This document shows positions 1-5,398 of a stretch of 9,729 bases of DNA, piece after piece. The stretch is taken from the NCBI GenBank assembly GCA_012728535.1, contig JAAYEX010000229.1, positions 1-9,729 of the forward strand, given 5' to 3'. How positions within the stretch are numbered: position 1 is the stretch's first letter; each line of letters begins with the position of its first letter. This DNA comes from Clostridiaceae bacterium. Its GTDB lineage: Bacteria; Bacillota; Clostridia; Saccharofermentanales; DTU023. Under the pieces are notes generated by a model, which saw only the letters and a program-made list of their open reading frames with translations, was not told the DNA's origin and made no database searches. Made by a program: the position numbers and the translations under genes.

Positions 1-168
1 CTTTGTTTAGGCCTTTTTGCTTTAGTTTAATTCAATGCAAATGCTAACAATTGTCTTTGCCTTTGGCAATAGCCTGTGTTTTCTTTCCGTCATGCTCGGT
101 ACAACAGGGTCAGGGCTTTGCAGCTAAAGTGAATTATATACATTCTGTTTTTTTAAAAAGACTTGTAC

Positions 169-174
169 GGAGGG
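169..174 (+). promoter_or_regulatory. Ribosome binding site that decides the DUF488 start
   Basis: GGAGGG lies only 1 nt before an ATG at 176 but 7 nt before a second in-frame ATG at 182. The 7 nt spacing is normal for translation initiation and the 1 nt spacing is not. The start at 182 is therefore preferred, which removes two residues (Met-Ala) from the longest reading frame. Confidence 0.75.
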
Positions 175-181
175 TATGGCT

Positions 182-544
182 ATGGGAAAAATCATCTATA
201 AGCGCATCTATGATCTGGATGAATCCGACCGGCAGCGCGTTTTGGTTGACCGGCTGTGGCCGCGCGGCAAATCTAAGGAAATGCTTCGTATCACTGAGTG
301 GCCCAAGGACATCACGCCCAGCACGAAGATCCGCAAGGACTATCACGACGGAAAGCTGGATTATGAGGCTTTTGCTGCAGCCTACGAGCAGGAGCTGGCA
401 GAAAACAAAAGTGCGGATGACTTTCTGGAGTCGCTCAGGGACCTTTTGGAAAACGGTGATGTTACCATCACGACTTCCGTTAAAGACGTTGAGCACAGCC
501 ACATGCCGACTTTACGCAATTACATATCAAAAATGATCGGGTAA
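182..544 (+). CDS. DUF488 family protein (YeaO-like)
   Basis: This 120-residue soluble protein belongs to the DUF488 family (PF04343, YeaO type), whose biochemical role is not established. The diagnostic family block near residues 18-30 is visible: Arg-Val-Leu-Val-Asp-Arg-Leu-Trp-Pro-Arg-Gly followed by Lys. After it come a Trp-Pro-Lys-Asp segment with a Pro-Ser-Thr-Lys-Ile-Arg-Lys motif, and a C-terminal region rich in charged helices. The length matches the usual single-domain size of about 110-120 residues. No signal peptide or membrane segment is seen, so it should be cytoplasmic. The start at 182 is chosen because GGAGGG at 169-174 is 7 nt away. The gene appears to be monocistronic: the next gene begins 93 nt downstream behind its own promoter. 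No clear terminator follows the stop codon. The family call is firm; the function is unknown. Confidence 0.9.
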   Translation: MGKIIYKRIYDLDESDRQRVLVDRLWPRGKSKEMLRITEWPKDITPSTKIRKDYHDGKLDYEAFAAAYEQELAENKSADDFLESLRDLLENGDVTITTSVKDVEHSHMPTLRNYISKMIG

Positions 545-561
545 GAGTGTCTTGGCTATCG

Positions 562-591
562 GTGACTTATTCTGCTTTTAAGTTGTATAAT
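562..591 (+). promoter_or_regulatory. Sigma-A-like promoter for the DUF3048 lipoprotein gene
   Basis: A perfect -10 hexamer TATAAT at 586-591 is preceded by GTGACT at 562-567 (4 of 6 matches to TTGACA), with an 18 nt spacer. It lies in the 93 nt gap between the DUF488 stop and the lipoprotein start. It would place the transcript start near 598, about 40 nt before the ATG. The call rests on sequence matching only. Confidence 0.6.
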
Positions 592-637
592 TGAATGAAA
601 TTACGAATCTTTAGCTTTTTTACTGAGGAGAAATTTC

Positions 638-1747
638 ATGAAAAGCAGTACATATAAGGTCATTGTAAGGGTTGTCGCGCTTTTGTTGGCTATACTGATG
701 GGCCTGTCATTGGTTATGTCTTTGGTATCTTGCAGCAGGGATCCGGCGGAAACATTGCCGGAAACGACTACTGCAGAAAGCAGTGCAACTTCTGCAACGA
801 CAACCGTCAGCACTACGACTACGACTACGAGCACAACAACACCCACGCCGACTACAACTGAGCCGCCGCCACCTGAGATCGATCTACTTTTTCCGGATCG
901 TTACCCGGTCGCCTTCATGCTCAATAACAGCTGGGAAGCCAGACCCCAATCCGGCTTATCGCGGGGCAAGCTCATCTATCAGCTGATGACTGAAGCCCGT
1001 GTGACCCGTTTGCTCATGGTCACTGACGCTGAAGATGGCGTCGTCGGCCCTGTGCGCAGCGCACGTCCGGCCTATCTGGACCTCGTGGCCCAACACCAGG
1101 CTTTTTATGCACACGCCGGCAACTTCAAGGTGATTACAGCCAGTCCCGTAGCCAACTATATACGCAGCCTCGATGCCTTGACGGGTTTTTACGGCATGTA
1201 TTATCGGACGACTCACCGGGTGTCGCCGCACAATCTTTACACCAATATGGAGACAGTTTATTCCTGGGCTGAAGGCTCTTACGGCAATATTGAGCCGGAT
1301 AAGCCGGTCGAGGGACTTAAGGCTTACGATGTTTTCGTCCAGCCTGAAGGCGGTGAAATCGCAGCAAGTCTCGCTTACCAGTACAACGTCTCCAAAGAAC
1401 TCTTTATCTATGACGAGACCGGCGGAGTCTACAACAAATATAACGACGGCTATACCCTGGTAGATGAACAGACCGGCCAGGCTCTGGAAATTGCCAACAT
1501 CATTGTCATCTACCGCCCCCATGGCTGGATGCCGAATAACGTCCATATCAGGGTCGACTGGATAGCCCAGGGCGCCGGAGCTACCTATCTGACCGGCGGC
1601 AAAAAATACGCCATCAGCTGGGATAAGCCATCTCACACCGCGCCGATCACCTATTATCTGGACGGCGAAGAACTCATCCTCAACCCCGGCCTGACCTGGA
1701 TTCTGGTTGTCGACGATCAGGCCCTGGCCACAATCGCCTACAATTAG
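638..1747 (+). CDS. DUF3048 domain lipoprotein (YerB-like)
   Basis: This is a 369-residue secreted lipoprotein of unknown biochemical function. Residues 1-31 form a type II signal peptide: basic Lys2, Lys7 and Arg11, a hydrophobic stretch at about 12-30, then Leu-Val-Ser before Cys32, the lipidation residue. Residues 39-76 are a Thr/Ser-rich low-complexity linker ending in four prolines, probably a flexible spacer off the membrane. The N-terminal DUF3048 domain (PF11258) covers about 88-230 and carries the family blocks around Pro90-Val-Ala-Phe-Met, Ala101-Arg-Pro-Gln-Ser-Gly and Gly137-Pro-Val-Arg-Ser-Ala-Arg. The C-terminal DUF3048_C domain (PF17479) covers about 255-365, including the late Trp-Asp-Lys-Pro-Ser and Asn-Pro-Gly-Leu-Thr-Trp motifs. 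GAGGAG at 625-630 is 7 nt before the ATG and fixes the start. Bacillus subtilis YerB is the best-known homologue. The family call is firm; cell-envelope location is inferred from the signal. Confidence 0.95.
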   Translation: MKSSTYKVIVRVVALLLAILMGLSLVMSLVSCSRDPAETLPETTTAESSATSATTTVSTTTTTTSTTTPTPTTTEPPPPEIDLLFPDRYPVAFMLNNSWEARPQSGLSRGKLIYQLMTEARVTRLLMVTDAEDGVVGPVRSARPAYLDLVAQHQAFYAHAGNFKVITASPVANYIRSLDALTGFYGMYYRTTHRVSPHNLYTNMETVYSWAEGSYGNIEPDKPVEGLKAYDVFVQPEGGEIAASLAYQYNVSKELFIYDETGGVYNKYNDGYTLVDEQTGQALEIANIIVIYRPHGWMPNNVHIRVDWIAQGAGATYLTGGKKYAISWDKPSHTAPITYYLDGEELILNPGLTWILVVDDQALATIAYN

Positions 1748-1780
1748 CTTTTCACTGGGCCGGATATAGAGACGGACGAG

Positions 1781-1862
1781 TTTGATGCACGGGCGAGTTT
1801 GGTGCCAGGCACGATTTGATGCACGGGCGAGTTTGGTGCCAGGTACGATTTGATGCACGGGC
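1781..1862 (+). repeat. Intergenic repeat cluster 1: two tandem cores plus a truncated copy, + orientation
   Basis: Two complete 26 nt cores lie at 1798-1823 (centre GGCAC) and 1832-1857 (centre GGTAC), at a 34 nt period with linker CGGGCGAG. A truncated unit at 1781-1797 keeps only TTTGATGCA plus the same linker. Each core contains the small palindrome GTGCC-A-GG(C/T)AC and two near-identical half motifs, TTTGGTGC and TTTGATGC. The cluster fills most of the gap between the lipoprotein and the acetyltransferase, and it ends right at the TAAGGAGG ribosome binding site of the latter. Confidence 0.95.
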
Positions 1863-1877
1863 TAAGGAGGAACTGCA

Positions 1878-2309
1878 ATGATTATTCCTGTATCTAAGGA
1901 GAACGAAGGGGACTGGGCTGACCTTTGCTCCGTCTTATGGCCGGACAATAGTCCTGAAGACTTTTTGGACGAACGCGCCCGTGGAAAACTCCCCTACGAG
2001 TATCTTTGCTATATGGACGGCAAACCCCGTGGTTTCATCAGCCTCTCTGTGCGGACAGACTATGTCGAAGGCTGCAGCGAAGGCCCGGTTGCCTATATAG
2101 AGGGTATTTATGTGGAGAAAAAGTATCGCCGGCGGGGCGTTGCAAGAGAGCTGATTGAATACGCTAAAATCTGGGCGCTGGCACATGACTGCCATGAACT
2201 GGCATCAGACTGTGAACTGGAAAACAAAGTCAGCGAAGCTTTTCACCGCAAGGTCGGCTTCAAAGAAGTCAACCGCATCATCGCCTTCAGTATGAAAGTT
2301 AAGCCATGA
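1878..2309 (+). CDS. AAC(6')-like aminoglycoside N-acetyltransferase (GNAT family)
   Basis: This 143-residue GNAT enzyme most resembles chromosomal AAC(6')-I proteins, which transfer acetyl from acetyl-CoA to the 6'-amino group of aminoglycosides. Family landmarks are the block Arg59-Thr-Asp-Tyr-Val-Glu-Gly-Cys66, then Pro70-Val and Glu75-Gly-Ile, the acetyl-CoA pyrophosphate loop Arg84-Arg-Arg-Gly-Val-Ala89, Ala109-Ser-Asp111, Glu115-Asn116, and His123 leading to Gly127-Phe128. The length matches that family (about 145). The ribosome binding site AAGGAGG at 1864-1870 is 7 nt from the ATG, and a tandem repeat cluster abuts it upstream. Its stop overlaps the start of an ABC ATPase by 4 nt (ATGA), so the two are translationally coupled. 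Pairing with an ABC-2 exporter fits a role in drug handling, but the real substrate could be another amine. The fold is certain; substrate assignment is by motif similarity only. Confidence 0.88.
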   Translation: MIIPVSKENEGDWADLCSVLWPDNSPEDFLDERARGKLPYEYLCYMDGKPRGFISLSVRTDYVEGCSEGPVAYIEGIYVEKKYRRRGVARELIEYAKIWALAHDCHELASDCELENKVSEAFHRKVGFKEVNRIIAFSMKVKP

Positions 2310-3202
2310 GTTTAATTTCAGTCCAAAATCTCACGCGCGACTATGGCCGGGGACGAGGTGTCTTTGACCTAAGTTTTTCGATTGAAGAAGGAGAGGTCTT
2401 CGGCTTTTTAGGGCCTAATGGCGCCGGAAAAACCACTACGATCAGGCATCTAATGGGTTTCTTGGAGCCTCGCCAGGGCAAGTGCAGCATCAAGGGCTAC
2501 GATTGCTGGCAGCAAAGGCCTGTCATCCAGTCCGACCTGGGCTACATACCCGGAGAGATTGCTTTTTTGAACGGAATGAAAGGCGGAGACTTCCTTGCCT
2601 TCATCGCCCGCTACCGTGGGAAAAACGGCCTCGACCGCATAGACGAGCTGGTCGACCGCTTCGAGGTCGATTTGTCCGAACCGCTGAAAAAGATGAGTAA
2701 GGGAAGTCGCCAGAAGGTCGGCATCATCGCTGCCTTCATGCATGATCCCGCCGTCCTTATTTTGGACGAGCCGAGCAGCGGCCTCGATCCTTTGATGCAA
2801 AACCGCTTCGTAGACCTCATTTTAGAAGAAAAGAAGCGCGGCAAAACTGTGCTTTTATCGTCTCATATGTTTGAAGAGGTAGAACGCACCTGTGACCGTG
2901 TCGCCATTATCCGCAAAGGAAGGTTGGCAGCTGAGGACGACATTGACATCCTCAAGCAGAACCGGCTGCGTCGCTATCGTCTGCCCATGGCAAGCGAAGA
3001 AGCGGCCCGGGCCTTTGCCTCTGAATATAACGGCGAAAGCAAAGTTAGGGGGCCGATCGTCGAGCTTAAAGTTTTTGATGATCTAAAAGAAATGACTCAA
3101 CTGATGGCGCGCTATCCTCTGGAGAATTTGTCCGCGCCTGACCTCAGCCTCGAGGAAATTTTCCTGCAATACTACGGGGATGACGGCGGAGGTGAGTCAT
3201 GA
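2306..3202 (+). CDS. ABC transporter ATP-binding protein (ABC-2 export type)
   Basis: This 298-residue cytoplasmic ATPase drives the permease encoded next. Nucleotide-binding motifs are complete: Walker A Gly36-Pro-Asn-Gly-Ala-Gly-Lys42-Thr, a Q-loop region near Gly79-Tyr-Ile-Pro-Gly-Glu84, a signature loop Met130-Ser-Lys-Gly-Ser-Arg-Gln136, Walker B Leu151-Ile-Leu-Asp-Glu155-Pro, the D-loop Gly159-Leu-Asp161, and the switch His187. Two departures from consensus are seen: Gly where the Q-loop Gln usually sits, and Ser-Lys-Gly-Ser in place of Ser-Gly-Gly-Gln. Similar variants occur in the drug/antibiotic (NatA/BcrA-like) exporter group, so this does not suggest inactivity. Residues after about 215 form the C-terminal extension usual in this group. 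The gene overlaps the acetyltransferase by 4 nt upstream and the permease by 4 nt downstream, so the three are expected to be made together. The substrate is unknown. Confidence 0.95.
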   Translation: MSLISVQNLTRDYGRGRGVFDLSFSIEEGEVFGFLGPNGAGKTTTIRHLMGFLEPRQGKCSIKGYDCWQQRPVIQSDLGYIPGEIAFLNGMKGGDFLAFIARYRGKNGLDRIDELVDRFEVDLSEPLKKMSKGSRQKVGIIAAFMHDPAVLILDEPSSGLDPLMQNRFVDLILEEKKRGKTVLLSSHMFEEVERTCDRVAIIRKGRLAAEDDIDILKQNRLRRYRLPMASEEAARAFASEYNGESKVRGPIVELKVFDDLKEMTQLMARYPLENLSAPDLSLEEIFLQYYGDDGGGES

Positions 3203-3999
3203 TCAGCGGGGCATTATTCAGGAAAGAAGCGCGGGACAGCCTGGGCCTGTGGCTGATTATCGTTGCAGTCAACGCCCTTTACTTCGCGATCATCGTGTGG
3301 ATGTTCGACCCTGAGCTGGGCAGCGCGCTCAAGACCTTCGAAGAAGCCATGCCGGGTCTTATGTCGATGTTCGGCATGGTGCCGGCGGGCGAACCCCTGA
3401 CCCAGTTCATGGGTGCCTACCTTTACGGCATGATCATGCAGATTTTCCCCATGGTTTTCACCATCGTCACAGCCAATCGACTGATCGCGAAACATGTCGA
3501 CTCGGGATCGATGGCTTACCTGCTGGCAGCGCCGGTCTCACGCGTGAAACTGGCCGTGACCCAGCTGGCTGTCCTAGTCAGCGGACTGGTCCTGATGATT
3601 GCAAGTTGTACCGGTCTGGGGATCCTGCTGGCTGAAGCGATATTCCCCGGCGAGCTTAATATCAGGGATTTTCTGCTTTTGAATGTGGCTTGCCTCTGTT
3701 TGCAGATTTGTATTATGGGCATTTCTTATTTGAGCTCCTGCGCTGCCAACGAGAGCAGGAGGAGTCTGGCTTTTGGCGCGGGGATCCCGGTCCTGGCCTA
3801 TGTGCTGCAAATGCTCAGTACCCAGGGTGAAGCGGCGAAAAACTTCAGGTATGCAAGCTTCTTTACTCTCTTTGATGTCAGCGGCCTGATCAATGCAGAG
3901 ACGACTGCTCTCCTTCAGGCGGGAGTGCTGCTCCTGATCGGCCTGGTACTTGCCGTGATCGGAGTACTTGTCTTCAAAAGGAAGGACCTGCATATCTGA
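3199..3999 (+). CDS. ABC-2 type transporter permease
   Basis: This 266-residue integral membrane protein forms the channel partner of the preceding ATPase. About six hydrophobic segments are visible, near residues 16-37, 70-95, 112-145, 158-182, 191-208 and 238-259. The C-terminus is short and basic (Lys-Arg-Lys-Asp-Leu), which is likely cytoplasmic. The N-terminal Leu-Phe-Arg-Lys-Glu start followed by a first helix is typical of ABC-2 permeases. GGAGGTGA just before the ATG is a strong ribosome binding site, and the start also overlaps the ATPase stop (ATGA). The stop overlaps the trmO start by one base (TGATG). An exporter function is inferred from the family. Neighbourhood with an AAC(6')-like enzyme hints at antibiotic or toxic amine export, but nothing in the sequence names the substrate. 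Confidence 0.92.
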   Translation: MISGALFRKEARDSLGLWLIIVAVNALYFAIIVWMFDPELGSALKTFEEAMPGLMSMFGMVPAGEPLTQFMGAYLYGMIMQIFPMVFTIVTANRLIAKHVDSGSMAYLLAAPVSRVKLAVTQLAVLVSGLVLMIASCTGLGILLAEAIFPGELNIRDFLLLNVACLCLQICIMGISYLSSCAANESRRSLAFGAGIPVLAYVLQMLSTQGEAAKNFRYASFFTLFDVSGLINAETTALLQAGVLLLIGLVLAVIGVLVFKRKDLHI

Positions 4000-4688
4000 T
4001 GAAAACCCAGTATACATTCGACGTCATCGCGCGCGTTCGCACACCCTTTGGGGAAAAATTCGGTATCCCCAGGCAGTCGGGTCTGGCAGCTGAGGTAAGC
4101 GGTGAGATTATCTTTGAAGAGGCTTTTCGCAGCCCCGAGGCCCTGCGCGGGATTGAAGGTTTCAGCCATATTTGGTTGGTCTGGTGTTTTTCCCAACATG
4201 CGGAAAAAGACTGGCAGCCGACGGTGCGGCCTCCCCGCCTGGATGGCAGCACCCGGCTGGGCGTTTTCGCCACACGCTCGTCTTTCCGGCCAAATCCGAT
4301 CGGACTCTCCCTTGTCAGACTTGATGGTGTAGATTATGAGGCGGCCGAGGGCCCCATCCTGAAAGTCTCCGGTCCTGATCTTTTGGACGGCACTCCCCTT
4401 TTTGACATAAAACCCTACTTGCCATATACCGACTGCCGCCCCGAAGCCCGGAGCGGCTTTGTCACAGAATATGAGTGGACAGGTCTGGCGGTAGAAATCC
4501 CGCCCGACCTGCTGGTTAAGATTCCGCCTGACCAGCAGACAGCCTTGCGTGAAGTGCTGGCACAGGACCCAAGGCCGGCCTACCATAGGGACCCCGAACG
4601 GATCTACGGACTTAGTTTTGCCGGACGAAATGTGCGTTTCACCGTACAGGACGGAATCGCCCGGGTCATCGAAGTTGATGCTTTATAA
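3999..4688 (+). CDS. trmO: tRNA (N6-threonylcarbamoyladenosine(37)-N6)-methyltransferase TrmO
   Basis: TrmO (formerly TsaA/YaeB) uses S-adenosylmethionine to methylate t6A37 to m6t6A37 in threonine tRNAs. The 229-residue protein is full length and aligns along its whole extent with the E. coli enzyme. Visible landmarks are Phe21-Gly-Ile-Pro-Arg-Gln-Ser-Gly, Gly54-Phe-Ser-His-Ile-Trp, and the signature Arg77-Pro-Pro-Arg followed by Gly88-Val-Phe-Ala-Thr-Arg, Phe96-Arg-Pro-Asn-Pro and Gly102. Then come Asp130-Gly-Thr-Pro with Asp136-Ile-Lys-Pro-Tyr140, and the C-terminal Val186-Leu-Ala-Gln-Asp-Pro-Arg-Pro-Ala-Tyr195. The N-terminal beta-barrel methyltransferase fold is about residues 5-150, and the C-terminal domain is about 160-229. 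Its start overlaps the permease stop by one base (TGATG), with GGAAGGA about 12 nt upstream. It is thus the last gene of the acetyltransferase/ABC operon, an odd companion for a tRNA-modification enzyme. No hairpin terminator follows; repeat cluster 2 does. Confidence 0.95.
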   Translation: MKTQYTFDVIARVRTPFGEKFGIPRQSGLAAEVSGEIIFEEAFRSPEALRGIEGFSHIWLVWCFSQHAEKDWQPTVRPPRLDGSTRLGVFATRSSFRPNPIGLSLVRLDGVDYEAAEGPILKVSGPDLLDGTPLFDIKPYLPYTDCRPEARSGFVTEYEWTGLAVEIPPDLLVKIPPDQQTALREVLAQDPRPAYHRDPERIYGLSFAGRNVRFTVQDGIARVIEVDAL

Positions 4689-4698
4689 GATAATACCG

Positions 4699-4765
4699 TG
4701 CATCAAATCGTGCCTGGCACCAAACTTTGCAGTGCATCAAATCGTACCTGGCACCAAACTTTGCA
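4699..4765 (-). repeat. Intergenic repeat cluster 2: two tandem cores, - orientation
   Basis: Two complete cores lie on the - strand, at 4699-4724 (centre GGCAC in the sense of the repeat) and 4733-4758 (centre GGTAC). The period is 34 nt and the linker, read on the - strand, is CTGCAAAG. They sit between trmO and the sigma factor gene and are opposite in orientation to clusters 1, 4 and 5. The linker differs from that of the other clusters, while both copies within the cluster share it. Confidence 0.95.
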
Positions 4766-4840
4766 CGCGAGCGCGAATATTTGCCCTCTGATCTTGTCTT
4801 TATTAGTGAAAGCAGATCTGAAGCTTCAAAGGAGTGAGAC

Positions 4841-5398
4841 GTGAAAGACTCTGAGATTATCGCCCTGTTTTTTGCTCGAGAAGAAACGGCGATAGACGAG
4901 ACATCATTGAAATACGGTCGCCTTTTGCAGAGCATCGCTTACAACATCCTCGCCGACTTTCAGGACAGCGAGGAGTGCGTCAGCGACACTTACCTGCAGG
5001 CCTGGAACTCGATTCCGCCGCAAAAACCGGAATCCCTGTCTGCTTATCTAGGCCGCATCGTGCGCAATCTGGCGATCAACGTCTGGCACAAGAACCGCGC
5101 CCAAAAGCGCTACAACCCCGCCGACGTAATGCTGGACGAGCTGGGCGACATCATCCCCGCCGCTGCAACAGTCGAAGAGGAAATCGACGCCTTCGAGCTC
5201 GCCCGCCATATCAGCAGCTGGCTCCGCGATCTCGCAGCCGAAGACCGCATAGTTTTCGTCCAGCGCTACTGGTATGGCTTACCTTTAAAAAAACTGGCCG
5301 CGGAACATCGCACCAGCGCCAATAAACTGGCCGGACGCATGTACCGCCTTCGCCGGATGCTGAAAGACTCTCTGGAAGAGGCAGGAATTACACTATGA
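4841..5398 (+). CDS. ECF (sigma-70 family) RNA polymerase sigma factor
   Basis: This 185-residue protein directs RNA polymerase to a specific promoter set. Region 2 is about residues 21-88, with the helix Asp42-Ser-Glu-Glu-Cys-Val-Ser-Asp-Thr-Tyr-Leu-Gln-Ala-Trp-Asn and the block Ala69-Tyr-Leu-Gly-Arg-Ile-Val-Arg-Asn-Leu-Ala. Region 4 is about 117-176, with Arg142-Tyr-Trp-Tyr and a helix-turn-helix ending in Arg169-Leu-Arg-Arg. There is no region 3, as expected for ECF factors. The start is GTG at 4841, with AAAGGAG at 4828-4834 placed 6 nt before it. The wording Ser-Ile-Pro-Pro-Gln-Lys-Pro-Glu before the recognition block is typical of a common clostridial ECF subgroup that is followed by a single-pass membrane protein. 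Here too the next gene overlaps by 4 nt (ATGA) and encodes such a protein, carrying a serpin domain. No convincing autoregulatory promoter could be picked upstream. Confidence 0.95.
   Translation: MKDSEIIALFFAREETAIDETSLKYGRLLQSIAYNILADFQDSEECVSDTYLQAWNSIPPQKPESLSAYLGRIVRNLAINVWHKNRAQKRYNPADVMLDELGDIIPAAATVEEEIDAFELARHISSWLRDLAAEDRIVFVQRYWYGLPLKKLAAEHRTSANKLAGRMYRLRRMLKDSLEEAGITL

Noticed and set aside
57..69. Small hairpin TTGCC-TTT-GGCAA upstream of the DUF488 gene
   Set aside because: The 5 bp stem has no T run after it and no gene is visible upstream in the window, so neither terminator nor regulator can be supported. The rest of 1-168 shows no gene or clear promoter.
51..536. 161-codon + strand frame overlapping the DUF488 gene
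   Set aside because: It is in a different frame from the conserved DUF488 protein and has no suitable ribosome binding site or family match.
956..1858. 300-codon open frame on the - strand across the DUF3048 gene
   Set aside because: It lies antisense to a well-supported lipoprotein gene, its first part is only translated repeat cluster 1, and it has no recognisable domain. It is a shadow frame.
3915..4586. 223-codon open frame on the - strand across the permease end and trmO
   Set aside because: It is antisense to trmO, which is conserved along its full length, and shows no family motifs.
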